Assembly: GCA_016713535.1 (NCBI GenBank)
Contig: JADJOY010000009.1
Location: forward strand, 305,487-369,486
Direction: 5' to 3'
Source of the DNA: Deltaproteobacteria bacterium
Lineage (GTDB): Bacteria; JADJOY01
Length of the DNA: 64,000 nt
Shown here piece after piece: positions 25,671 to 35,633 of the stretch (position 1 is the stretch's first letter; each line of letters opens with the position of its first letter). The notes beneath the pieces were generated by a model. That model saw only the letters and a program-made list of their open reading frames with translations, was not told where the DNA came from and ran no database searches. Both the position numbers and the translations under genes were made by a program.

Positions 25671-28064
25671 TCAGATCGCCTGGATCGTGAACCGGCGCGC
25701 GCGCGGTGAGGTGATCGCCACCTCGCCCACGGGCTTGCGTCCGCGGGTCAGCGCGATCGTCACGCGCTTGCCCTCGGCGCACCCGAGCACGCGCGCGTGC
25801 TTCCACAGGAAGCCGAGCATCTCGTCCTCGACGGCGTCACGGACGGTGCCGTGGGTGACCTTCGCCTTCACGTCGACGCCCAAGGCGTCGCTCGCCTCGA
25901 AGCGAAGCTCGGTGCCATCGGCGAGCGTGTACTCGCTGCGTCCCGGTCCAGCGATCGTGAGCCGGAGGGACTCGTCCGCGTCCGCCAGGGTGCGGATCCC
26001 GGCCACCGGCTCGGTGAGCAGCGTGTCGCAGTAGCGGTCGAGGGTGGGCAGGATCGAGCCCGCCGCGAGGAAGAGCGGGATGTGGCCGAGCGCCGCCTCG
26101 GTCTGGATGCGCGCGCCGCCCGCGCGCCGCTGGCCGGTCCAGAGCTCGACCCACTCGCCCGCGGGCAGGTAGAGGGCCCGGCTCGTCGCGCCGCGCTCGG
26201 TGACCGGCGCCACCAAGAGCTCCGCGCCGAACAGCATCTGGTCGTCGATCCCTCCCGCCACCGCATCGCCCGGGTAGTGGAGGTGGAGGTGGCGGCAGAT
26301 CGGCAAACCGGTGCGCGTCGCCTCCGCCGCGTAGCGGTAGAGGTGCGGGAAGAGCGCCGTGTGCATCCGCGCGTAGCGGCGGTAGTGGTCGAGGGTCTCG
26401 GCGTCCTTGTCGAAGGTCCAGTTGCGGTGGAGCTTCACGCCGTGGTGGGTGCGCATGACGGGCAGGAACGTGGTGAGCTCGGTCCAGCGCAGGAAAAGCT
26501 CTTTGTCCGACGGGGGGCACGTGAACGACTTGTAGCCCGCCAGGTCGGTCGCGAAGTAGGGCACCCCCGAGAGCCCCGCATTGAGCGCGGCGGGGATCAC
26601 CGCGGGCAGCCCGTCGAGGCGATCGAAGCTCGTCGACTGGTCGCCCGACCACAGCACCGGTGCGTAGCGCTGGCTCCCCACGGTGCCCGAGCGCGAGAAG
26701 AACACGTAGTCGCCGTCGGGGCGCTTCTGGTCCCAGAAGCTCCGGTTCGCCTCCTGCCAGAGCAGCGGATAGCGGTTGTGCATCTGCCAGCCGTTCGAGC
26801 CGTCGTGGAAGCGCGCGTCGACCGGCGTGTACTCGCCGAAGTCCGACATCCAGCCGTCCACGCCGAGCGCCACGGTGCGATCGAAGATCGCGTGCAGGAA
26901 GGGCTTCGCCTGCGGGTGCGTGAAGTCGATCTGGCCGTAGTGCTCGCCCATGAGTGCCAACCGCCACGGGCGCCCCTTCTTGTCTTGCATGAAGACGCCG
27001 AGGCGGCGTCCCGCCTCGTAGTCCTCGGTGCCCTCGAGGACGTACGGAAAGAAGTAGGCGAGGAAGCGGTAGCCGGCGGCGTGGAGCTCGCCCGTCATCT
27101 TCTCGAAGTCCGGGTAGCGGGTGCGGTCCACGGTCATCTTGGTGGGGAAGATCCAGTACTGGCCGAACGGCAAGTCGCTGCCGTTTTGCCAGTCCTCGGT
27201 CCAGATCGCGGCGGACGGGATCTTCTCGCGGCGCAAGAGCGCCGCGGTGGAGCGGACCCGCTCCGGGCCCATCACCGCGTCGTTCCAGGGCGCGAAGATC
27301 CACGGCTGCGGGAGCGTCGCGCGGCCGGTGTGGGCGGTCATGGTCTCGATCAGCGCGGCCGGCGAGTCGGCGAAGAAGAGCGTCAGTGTGAGCGAGCCGC
27401 CGTAGATCTTGATCGAGAGCGTGTCGGGCTCCGTGGCGCCGACGTCGAACACCACGCGGTTCGGCTCCTCGACCACCAGCCCCCAGCCGCGGCTGCTGAC
27501 GAAGAGGGACATCGGGCAGTAGGTGGAGTCGGGGCCGGAGGGGAACGGGTTGCGCTTGAGGTTGGGCAGCGCCTTCGAGAGCGGGGCGGGGAGTGCCACG
27601 CTGCGCTCCTCCGCCCACACGCTCACCTTCTGACCGCGCTGGTCGCAGGCGTTGAAGCGCTCGCCGAAGCCGAAGAAGCGCTCGCCCGGCTCGATCGCGA
27701 AGCTCACCTCGAGGGTCACGTCCTCGCCGGTGTGCGCCTTCCAGCCCAGCTCGGCGGTGCGCGGGCCGAGGATGCGCGCGTGCGCCTCGAGCGGCACGCC
27801 GGCGCCGCCCAGATCGGCGGTGTAGCCGTCGCCGTGGGCGTCGTTCGAGAGCACGCCGTCGGCGAGGCGTGGCTCGCTCTCGCGCCCCGTGAACACGTAC
27901 CACGCGACCACCCGCTGCGCGCGCTGCCCGCGCACCTTGGCCACGCGCGGCGCGCGCGCGAGTCGGACGAGCGTCTCGCCGGCCGGTGCCTGGATCGACG
28001 GGGTGAGCGGATCGGCGCCAAAGCGGATGCCGGTTGCGGCCGGGGCGGTCTTCTTGGGAGGCAT
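25671..28064 (-). CDS. glycoside hydrolase family 31 (alpha-glucosidase/sulfoquinovosidase-like)
   Basis: 797 residues, no signal peptide, cytoplasmic. N-terminal galactose-mutarotase-like domain (F-F-G-F-G-E-R-F-N near 130) and a (beta/alpha)8 barrel from ~245. The nucleophile Asp sits in W-M-S-D-F-G-E-Y-T-P and the acid/base Asp probably in L-W-S-G-D-Q-S-T-S-F. W-T-E-D-W-Q-N-G, S-G-V-P-Y-F-A-T-D-L-A-G-Y and H-P-Y-style C-terminal strands fit GH31. The D-F-G-E-Y context resembles YihQ sulfoquinovosidases more than classic alpha-glucosidases, but the Arg/Trp sulfonate pocket cannot be confirmed by eye. The lone gene has no sulfoglycolysis neighbours. Intact frame; start after GAGGAACGC. Confidence 0.93.
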   Translation of the reverse strand: MPPKKTAPAATGIRFGADPLTPSIQAPAGETLVRLARAPRVAKVRGQRAQRVVAWYVFTGRESEPRLADGVLSNDAHGDGYTADLGGAGVPLEAHARILGPRTAELGWKAHTGEDVTLEVSFAIEPGERFFGFGERFNACDQRGQKVSVWAEERSVALPAPLSKALPNLKRNPFPSGPDSTYCPMSLFVSSRGWGLVVEEPNRVVFDVGATEPDTLSIKIYGGSLTLTLFFADSPAALIETMTAHTGRATLPQPWIFAPWNDAVMGPERVRSTAALLRREKIPSAAIWTEDWQNGSDLPFGQYWIFPTKMTVDRTRYPDFEKMTGELHAAGYRFLAYFFPYVLEGTEDYEAGRRLGVFMQDKKGRPWRLALMGEHYGQIDFTHPQAKPFLHAIFDRTVALGVDGWMSDFGEYTPVDARFHDGSNGWQMHNRYPLLWQEANRSFWDQKRPDGDYVFFSRSGTVGSQRYAPVLWSGDQSTSFDRLDGLPAVIPAALNAGLSGVPYFATDLAGYKSFTCPPSDKELFLRWTELTTFLPVMRTHHGVKLHRNWTFDKDAETLDHYRRYARMHTALFPHLYRYAAEATRTGLPICRHLHLHYPGDAVAGGIDDQMLFGAELLVAPVTERGATSRALYLPAGEWVELWTGQRRAGGARIQTEAALGHIPLFLAAGSILPTLDRYCDTLLTEPVAGIRTLADADESLRLTIAGPGRSEYTLADGTELRFEASDALGVDVKAKVTHGTVRDAVEDEMLGFLWKHARVLGCAEGKRVTIALTRGRKPVGEVAITSPRARRFTIQAI

Positions 28065-28159
28065 GCGTTCCTCGCATTGCGAGCGGAAAACGAACGCCCC
28101 GTTCTACCCGATCGCGGGCGGCGATGAACCCTTCAGCTTGCGGCGGCGTCGCGGGCGCG

Positions 28160-28295
28160 CTCCAGCCGACGCTCCTCTTCGGTCTGGAGGGCCCGCCCGG
28201 GGGGGGGGGCGCTGGCGGGCCGCCGACGCATGGACTACCCTCCAGTCGATCCATCCAAGATCCGTTGGAGGGCGACCGCTTCGTCGGTCGCCCAC
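28160..28295. repeat. hairpin repeats between GH31 and YadA-like genes
   Basis: A TGGAGGGCCCGCC unit at about 28180 is followed by a run of G (about 28198-28210) where its right arm should be, then GGCGGGCC. GGGCGACCG-CTTCGT-CGGTCGCCC lies near 28269-28292, 12 bp after the stop of the YadA-like gene. Confidence 0.75.
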
Positions 28296-28303
28296 GCCGT
28301 CGA

Positions 28304-29449
28304 TCAGTTGTCCTGAAAGAGCGTGCCGGCGCGCCAGTCGGATGCGCCGCTCGCGGTGCGCAGCTCGCCTCCGCTGACGGACGAGTCGGTTCCCGACGCG
28401 ACGTTCTGCGAGCCCTCCGTGACGGTGCTGCTCGGCCCTATCGCTTCGTTCCAGCTTCCGCCGACCACCACCGATGTTCCTCCGGTAGCACCGTTGTCGT
28501 GCCCACCAACGGCGACGGAGTTCCGCTGGGACGCCACGTTCGCCCGGCCACCACCGACCGAGGCGGACTGCCCGGTCGCGCGATTCTCCTCGCCAGCGGC
28601 CACCGATGCATAGACTCCCGCCGCCTCGTTGAGATAGCCGCCCGTTACCGACGCCGCGTGCTGGCTCGCGACATTCGACTGGCCGCCGCTCACCGACGAC
28701 AGCGGGCCCGAGGCCTCGTTCTTGTTGCCGCCACTCACCGAGGCAAGTTCGCCGCTCGCATGGTTGTTCTGCCCGCCGCTTACCCAGGCAGCATTCCCAC
28801 TTGCCTCGTCGCCGTTTCCGCCGCTCACGGATGCGTACATCCCGCTCGCGGTGTTCCCCGCCCCTCCGCTCACCGCCGATGAGGCACCCAGCGCTTGGTT
28901 GCCGGCCCCCCCTGCGACGGCCGAATACGAGGGCGATGATGGGTCTGCCGCCGCTGCGCTCGACGCAATGTTTTCGTTCCCACCGAGCACCGCCGTGTAG
29001 CCCGCCTGCGCCTGGTTCGCGCGCCCGCCGACCACCGCCGAGAAGTCGCCCGATGCCGTGCTCTCCGCGCCGCCCGCTGCGGTGGCGTACTTGCCGCTGA
29101 TCTCGTTCTGGTAGCCGCCGACGATGCCGCCGTAGCTCGCGTAGTTCTGCTTGTCACCGACGACGAGGTTGTGCGAGCCGCCGCGCTTGTCCTTGTGCGG
29201 CCCGCGCGTGGCGTTGTAGCCGATCACCACGTTTCCCTTGCCGTTGGCAGTGGCCGTGTTGTTGGTGCCGTTCTGGACCACCAGGTTTCCGGACGCCACC
29301 TTCACATCGCCGCTCTGCACCACCACGGCGTCGCACCCGGAGATCACGAACGTGTTGCCGACCACCCGCGCCTGACACACTGCGCTGGTCGCAACCGGCC
29401 AGGCGAGAAGTACGACGACAATCCCCAGGGCCAACCGATTCGTCGTCAT
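28304..29449 (-). CDS. secreted YadA-head-like repeat protein, copy 1
   Basis: 381 residues. Signal peptide MTTNRLALGIVVVLLAW...A-T-S-A, then a conserved N-terminal cap (C-Q-A-R-V-V-G-N-T-F-V-I-S-G-C-D, with a likely disulphide) and about 18 repeats of 14-16 residues of the type S-V-S-G-G-x-x-N-x-A-S-G. This is the left-handed beta-roll of trimeric autotransporter heads. No stalk or C-terminal YadA anchor is present; the chain ends W-R-A-G-T-L-F-Q-D-N, so it is likely a secreted or loosely surface-bound fibre. Likely role is adhesion or polymer binding (inference). Ends are nearly identical to copy 2 at 33020. Divergent from the esterase fusion (278 bp). Confidence 0.85.
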   Translation of the reverse strand: MTTNRLALGIVVVLLAWPVATSAVCQARVVGNTFVISGCDAVVVQSGDVKVASGNLVVQNGTNNTATANGKGNVVIGYNATRGPHKDKRGGSHNLVVGDKQNYASYGGIVGGYQNEISGKYATAAGGAESTASGDFSAVVGGRANQAQAGYTAVLGGNENIASSAAAADPSSPSYSAVAGGAGNQALGASSAVSGGAGNTASGMYASVSGGNGDEASGNAAWVSGGQNNHASGELASVSGGNKNEASGPLSSVSGGQSNVASQHAASVTGGYLNEAAGVYASVAAGEENRATGQSASVGGGRANVASQRNSVAVGGHDNGATGGTSVVVGGSWNEAIGPSSTVTEGSQNVASGTDSSVSGGELRTASGASDWRAGTLFQDN

Positions 29450-29727
29450 GAGCTCTCCGCGATCCGGGCGGCGGTTTCTCGCCTAGCTCGACCGGGTTTA
29501 CTGGAAGCTGGCTCGCCGGCTGATCCGCTGAGCCGTGCACCGCTGGAGTCTCTCACGTTCTTGCCCGCGCCGAGTTCGCCTGGCCCGGTGCCTCAACAGC
29601 CGGGGCGGATAGCCGAACAGAAATACTCGACATAACACCGTGTTTCTATGCTACGAATGCAAGTGGCAGCGTGCGCCGGACCGCTGTGAACACGGGAATT
29701 TCAACGGGTAAGCCCAGAGGAGGGGCG

Positions 29728-32700
29728 ATGAGCTCGCGCAGATATCTAATCGCAATATCCGTTGCGGTCCTCACGAATCTCGTCACGCTTGTCCCTCTCG
29801 CCCGAGCGACAAACACCTGCGTCGTGACGAGCACCTACGACGCTGCGCCCACTCCAGAAGTGGGCCCGGCTCCCGGTACTCTCCGGTATTGCATCGAGAT
29901 CGTCGACTCCACCGACGCGGATGACACGCTCGTCGATTTCGACATTCCGGGTACAGGGCCACACACGATCCAGCTCGCGACGTGCCTCACGATCGGCGAG
30001 GACGGGACGACGGTGGACGGGTTCTCACAGCCAGGCGCCTCGCCTGCTAGCTCGACGGAGGATGCCCTCCACAAGATCATCCTGGATGGGTCCAGCAATG
30101 ACTGCGGTGTACTGCTTTCGCTACGCGGCAGCGATGCCATCGTGCGAGGACTGGTTCTCGAGAACCAGTCGAGCGCCTCTGGGCCCGTAGCTCATGGCTA
30201 CGCCATCGAAGTCGGGAATGCCACCGCCGGCACCGTCATCCAAGGGAATCGATTCGAAGCGAACGCTGGCGGCATCGAGATTGGTGCCGGGTCGGCAGCG
30301 GATCACGTGACGGTCGGTGGGACAACCGCCGCGTCCCGGAACGTGATCACAGGTTGCTCTACGCTGAGCGGAATCGAGATCGGCCCTGGCGAAGGGAACG
30401 TCATTGCGGGCAATCACGTGGTCGGAAACGACCACGTGGGCATCTCGGTAACTGACCCGGAGCTCTACGGAGGGCGAGATCATCGGCAACCTCGTGAGCG
30501 CGAACGGCGCCGAGGGGATACGAGTGACGTCGCTCGGATAAACGATCCGGTCGAACGTCGTCGGCTGGGACGTGGATGGTGTCACGCCGGCGGGGAACGG
30601 CGGCATGGGCATTCACGTCGCCGCGGACGGATCCGCGCAGACCGGGGCCATCGAGATTGGCGGTGCCTCCAGCGCCGATGGAAACCACATCGCCAACAAC
30701 GGTGACTATGGAATCGGAATCTTCCTCGGGCCGGGCGATGCAGTGGTCCGAGGCAACGAGGTCACAACCAACGCAGGCACGGGCATTTCGTATTCCGGGG
30801 GAGGGTCTTCCGGGCTGATCGGAGCCAACAGCGTCACTGGCAGCGGCACCTTCGGAATTGGCGTGTGGAACGGTTCGCCGACCATCCTCGCGAACACCGT
30901 CACCGAGAGTGCCGACTCGGGGATCGGCGTCGTTTGGCAGGCGGCTGGCCCGGCGCCAGTCGACATCGAAGGGAACGAGGTCGCAGAAAACGGAAGCAGC
31001 GGCATCTGGCTCTTCGGTGCCAGCGGGACGATCGCCGACAATACGGTGACGGCGAACGTCGAGACCGGGATCTTCGTCATGTCGAACCCGGGAGAAGACC
31101 CGGCGGCATCCGAGACCTCGGACGACGTCGTCGCGGTCGCAACGATCGGCACGGAAGCTCTACCGAACGTTGTCACGGGGAACGACGGTGGAATCATCAT
31201 TCTCGATGCGTTCGTGATGAACCGATTTCGACTGGAGGGAGAGAACACGCTGAGCGGCAATGGCAGCTTTGAGGCAATTCAGGCCTGGTTCGATTTGGCA
31301 CGAGCCACCGAACTGGACGGGGATCCGATCGCTGGCGCGACGGTGCGAGTGTATGCAGGCTTCATGAAGCCTGGCGTCGATGAGCCGTTCTACGAAGGTG
31401 TGTCTGACGAGAGCGGCGTTGCCGGCCCCGATGGGTTCACGATGGCGGACGTATTCTCGTGGGGCGTGATTCCAGAGTTCATTATCGTGAGCGATGAGGC
31501 CGGAATGCCTCGTAGAGTCGACGCAACATTTCACAAGATTCTTATCGAAACATCAGAGAATGAATCGTGGCGATATCAGTATCCCTGGGATGGGTACAAT
31601 GCAAAATCGGGCTGCACGATGACCACAGGGGTGTGTCGCTATCAGGTTGCCGAAGACGCAATCGGTGGAGAACCCGTCGAACTCAGTCAGGCGTCGGGGA
31701 TCCACGCCGACGCGTTGTTGTCAGCGCACATGTGTATCTATCCGGGCGGTGCAACCTCGGCCGGGTGTCAGCGAAACGGGCCTGCCTTCAGAACCTTCAA
31801 GGTCTTCAGTCCGGCCGCTTGCCAGGGAACGGACCAAGACCCTGTGACCTGCCCTGCCGTGTTCATGCTCCATGGCGGTGGTGGATATGCAGCCCAAGTT
31901 CAGGAGCAAACCGATTGGAATAACAAAGCAAAGGGCGCGGAATTCAACGTCGTGTATCCACAAGGAATTGACCCCGACGATACCGGCGGCACCTGGAATG
32001 CCGAGCACTGTTGCGGCGCTGCCCTTTCGTTAGATTCGCCCGACGTATTGTTTGACGGTCAGCTTGTAGATGCACTGACGGGTGGGCTTGACTACGAGCT
32101 GAGCGATACGACTGTCCGCCTCTCGCTAGATAGCTCCCGCATATACCTTGCCGGGTTCTCGAATGGCGCGATGCTCGCTCATCGCATTGCTGCAAAGTAT
32201 CCGGGATGCTTTGCGGCTGTTGCTCCGGTTGCGGGTACCATCGGTGGACAAGACGAAGATCAAACGGAGCTCCATGTGCCAGCGCCGCCCGGCCAACCCA
32301 TCCCGATCCTCATGATGCACGGCCTCGAAGACGCTCACGTCCCCTATTACGGCGGATCGAGTTCAGGTGTCTTCCCCGGCTTGCCAAACCCGCGGCCTCG
32401 GGTAGACATCAGCCAACAGGATTCGATCGCTTACTGGATCGCCGCGAACGGCGCGAGCACCACAGCGACGACAATCCACGAGGACTCATATTACATTCAG
32501 ACGGAAAATTCGGCGCTAAGCGGAGGGGCTCCGGTCGAGCTCGTCACGGTGATCGACCCCGGACCTACTCCTCTACCTCTTGGCGCTGACCTCCCGTACG
32601 GTTACGCGGGTCATGCATGGCCAGGCGGGGATTGTAGTTCGTTCTTCCCCACTACGAATATCTGCTTGCACGGCCCGCCGGACCCCCTCGGCGATCCACC

Positions 32701-32824
32701 TGCGCCACGCAATCACGTCCACGCGAACGATCTTATCTGGGATTTCTTCAGCGCCACCGAGAATCCCTCGGCCTGGAGCCCATGCTGGTGTGGTCACCCT
32801 GGAACTCCCAACTGCGTGCGATGA
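29728..32824 (+). CDS. secreted parallel beta-helix fused to a PHB-depolymerase/feruloyl-esterase-type domain, broken
   Basis: Starts at ATG 29728 after AGAGGAGGGG, with signal M-S-S-R-R-Y-L-I-A-I-S-V-A-V-L-T. Residues ~35-400 are right-handed beta-helix rungs (V-I-Q-G-N-R-F-E-A-N-A-G-G-I-E-I-G; N-H-I-A-N-N-G-D-Y-G-I-G-I). The frame shifts by one near 30,465 and a TAA at 30539 interrupts the continuing frame, which is then open to 32824. The C-terminal domain is an esterase of the LpqC/PHB-depolymerase group: oxyanion H-G-G-G-G, W-N-A-E-H-C-C-G, nucleophile G-F-S-N-G-A-M-L, Asp in H-G-L-E-D-A-H-V and His in G-H-A-W-P-G-G. About 1,030 residues if repaired. Base composition is AT-richer than neighbours, suggesting transfer. 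Substrate may be a polyester or feruloylated polysaccharide (inference). Confidence 0.8.
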
Positions 32825-33019
32825 GCCTCGTCAATGCGGACGAGATCGGGGAGAGGCAGGTGCCAAGTACAGCGATATGCTGGCCTCAAGTGTCGCGATG
32901 ACGGCTGTCTGCACGGCGCCGATCTCAACCGCAGCGCTGGATCCTTACGATCGACGAGCCGGACCCCTCGGGATCGCCAAAGTCGACATTGGGTCTCCGT
33001 TGGTTCTTCTCGCGCGCTC

Positions 33020-34163
33020 TTACTTGTCCTGAAACAGCTCGCCGGCGCGCCAGTCGGATGCGCCGCTCGCGGTGCGCCGCTCGCCTCCGCTGACGGACGA
33101 GTCGGTTCCCGACGCGACGTTCTGCGAGCCTCCCGTGACGGTGCTGCTCGGGCCTGTTGCTTCGTTCCAGCTTCCGCCGACCACCACCGATGTTCCTCCG
33201 GTGGCACCGTTGTCGTGCCCACCAACGGCGACGGAGTTCCGCTGCGACGCGACATTCGCCCGGCCACCGCCTACCGAGGCGGACTGCCCGGTGGCGCGAT
33301 TTTCCTCGCCAGCGCCCACGGACGCATAGACCCCCGAGGCTTCGTTCAGATAGCCGCCGTTCACGGACGCCGCATGCTGACTCGCGACATTCGACTGGCC
33401 GCCGCTCACCGACGACAGCGGACCCGATGCCTCGTTCTTGTTGCCGCCGCTCACCGCCGCGAACTCGCCGCTTGCGGTGTTGCTCGCTCCGCCGGCCGCT
33501 GTCGCCACGGCGCCGGTCGCAGCATTGAACTGACCTCCGACGCTCGACGCGCTGAGTCCGCTCGCGACGTTTAGGGCACCGCCGCCGGTGAGGGAGTAGA
33601 CGCCGGTCGCTTGATCCTGAAATCCACCCACGGCCGTTGCGTATGACGCGGACGCCGGGTCGGCGGGTGTCGAGCTCGACGCAATGTTCTCGTTCCCACC
33701 GAGCACCGCTGTAGCCCGTCTGCGCCTGGTTCGCGCGCCCGCCGACCACCGCCGAGAAGTCCCCGAGGCGGTGCTTCTCCGCTCCGGCCGCCGCGGTGGC
33801 GTACTTGCCGCTGATCTCGTTCTGGTAGCCGCCGACGATGCCGCCGTAGCTCGCATAGTTCTGCTTGTCACCGACGACGAGGTTGTGGGAGCCGCCGCGC
33901 TTGTCCTTGTGCGGCCCGCGCGTGGCGTTGTAGCCGATCACCACGTTGCCCTTGCCGTTGGCGGTGGCCGTGTTGTTGGTGCCGTTCTGGACCACGAGGT
34001 TTCCGGACGACACCTTCACATCGCCGCTCTGCACCACCACGGCGTCGCACCCGGAGATCACGAACGTGTTCCCGACCACCCGTGCCTGGCACACCGCGCT
34101 CGCGGCCGTGGGCAAGCAAAGGGTCGCGATCGCCACGCTCAGGCTGAGCAACTTGATAATCAT
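33020..34163 (-). CDS. secreted YadA-head-like repeat protein, copy 2, frameshifted
   Basis: Starts at 34163 with a signal peptide unrelated to that of copy 1 (MIIKLLSLSVAIATLCLP, A-A-S-A). The following ~105 residues and the last ~150 are nearly identical to copy 1, ending W-R-A-G-E-L-F-Q-D-K. The central repeats differ (Y-S-L-T-G-G-G-A-L-N-V-A-S-G-L; F-N-A-A-T-G-A-V-A-T-A-A-G-G). Near 33,705-33,713 this copy lacks two bases present in copy 1 (CCGCTGTAG versus CCGCCGTGTAG), shifting the frame. An additional pair of compensating one-base indels lies near 33,756-33,778. Convergent with the esterase gene, 195 bp apart. It may be a decayed paralogue or an assembly-damaged intact gene. Confidence 0.8.
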
Positions 34164-34454
34164 GGTTTCCCCGCATTTCGGGCGCCAGAATCGGTCCCGG
34201 GCTGGTGTGTTTGGGAGGGCCGAGATGGCCCTTCACTTCACCGTCGGTGTGCGTGGTTCAGTCTCTCACGAGCGAACCGCCATAGCGAACTGGCGCGCTG
34301 CGCGCGGGCGGGCCGTAGTTGCACTCCAAGTCGACTGGACTATCGTGCAGGAGCGTTTCGGTGTCGCAGCAATCCTCCGCTCGCGGAGTCTCACCGGACT
34401 GATCGTCACGGTAGTCTGACCGCCCGCTGGGCGGCGAAGCGGGAGGACCGGGCG

Positions 34455-35435
34455 ATGACCGACGTGCTGCGGTGGGGAGTGCTGGGGTGCGCGAGCATCG
34501 CGCGGCGGGTGGTGCCGGCGATCGCGAACGTGGCGGGGAACACGGTCGCGGCGGTCGCGAGCCGTAGCCTCGACAAGGCGCGCGCGTTCGCGGATGAGCT
34601 CGCCATCCCGCGCGGGTTCGGCTCGTACGCGGAGATGCTCGCGAGCGGCGAGATCGACGTGGTCTACAACCCGCTCCCCAACTCGCTCCACGCCGAGTGG
34701 ACGATCCACGCGCTCGAGCGCGGCCTGCCCGTGCTCTGCGAGAAGCCCTTCACCGTGAACGCCGCCGAGGCGCGCATGGTGATCGCGGCGGCGCACCGCG
34801 CGGGGCGGCCGGTCGGCGAGGCGTTCATGTACCGCCACCACCCGCTCTACGCGCAGGTGGCGCGCTCGATCGCGGAGGGCGCGATCGGCGAGCTCCGGCT
34901 CGTCTCGGGTGTGTTCACGTTCGCGCTCGGAGATCGGAACGAGATCCCCGCCTCGGCGGCCCTCGGCGGTGGCTCGCTGCGCGACGTCGGCTGCTATCCG
35001 GTGAACCTCGCGCGCCTCGTCACCGGCGCCGAGCCGAGCCGGGTGTTCGCGATGGCGCACTTCGGCGAGGTCGACGACACCCTCGCGGCGGTCCTCGAGT
35101 TCCCCGGCAACGTGGTGGCGCAGGTCGCGTCGAGCATCGAGAGCGAGGAGCGCGCCCACGCCGAGATCCTCGGCACCCGCGGCGCGATCCTGCTGGACTC
35201 GCCGTGGTTCCCCGGCGACGGCTTCACGCTGGTGCGCGAGGGGCAGAGCCAGCGCGTGACGTGCGCCACCGGCGACGGCTACGCGCTCGAGGTCGAGGAC
35301 TTCGCGCGTGCGGTGCGTACCGGCAGCGCGCCGCGCTGGCCGGCCGAGGACGCGCTCGCGAACATGATCGTGGTCGACGCCATCCTCGAGTCCGCGCGCG
35401 CCGGCCACGCGGTGGAGCTCGCGGGTGCGGCGTAG
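34455..35435 (+). CDS. Gfo/Idh/MocA-family NAD(P)-dependent oxidoreductase
   Basis: 326 residues. N-terminal Rossmann domain: W-G-V-L-G-C-A-S-I-A-R-R (GxGxxxR-type loop), then V-A-S-R-S-L-D-K-A. The family signature C-E-K-P-F is at residues ~95-99, with the lysine that contacts nicotinamide and substrate. The C-terminal alpha/beta domain includes G-S-L-R-D-V-G-C-Y-P-V-N with the conserved Asp-Gly-Cys-Tyr of dimeric dihydrodiol dehydrogenase and sugar dehydrogenase relatives. Oxidises a sugar-like polyol; exact substrate unknown. Start at ATG 34455, 8 bp after GGGAGG. Monocistronic. Confidence 0.93.
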   Translation: MTDVLRWGVLGCASIARRVVPAIANVAGNTVAAVASRSLDKARAFADELAIPRGFGSYAEMLASGEIDVVYNPLPNSLHAEWTIHALERGLPVLCEKPFTVNAAEARMVIAAAHRAGRPVGEAFMYRHHPLYAQVARSIAEGAIGELRLVSGVFTFALGDRNEIPASAALGGGSLRDVGCYPVNLARLVTGAEPSRVFAMAHFGEVDDTLAAVLEFPGNVVAQVASSIESEERAHAEILGTRGAILLDSPWFPGDGFTLVREGQSQRVTCATGDGYALEVEDFARAVRTGSAPRWPAEDALANMIVVDAILESARAGHAVELAGAA

Positions 35436-35633
35436 CTCGGAGCACTCGAACGCCACGGATCGGGCCGGCGGGGGTGGAACGCCCGCCGCCACGTCCAGCG
35501 ATCGGCGAGAGGAGTTCGTCGGGCGGGCGCCTCCGCGCCCCCGCCGCAGGTCGCACCCGAGCGCCTTTGCTATGCTGCGCCGCTCGAAACCCGGACACGT
35601 CGCGACGTGCCCGCACAGAAAGGAAGGTCCTCG

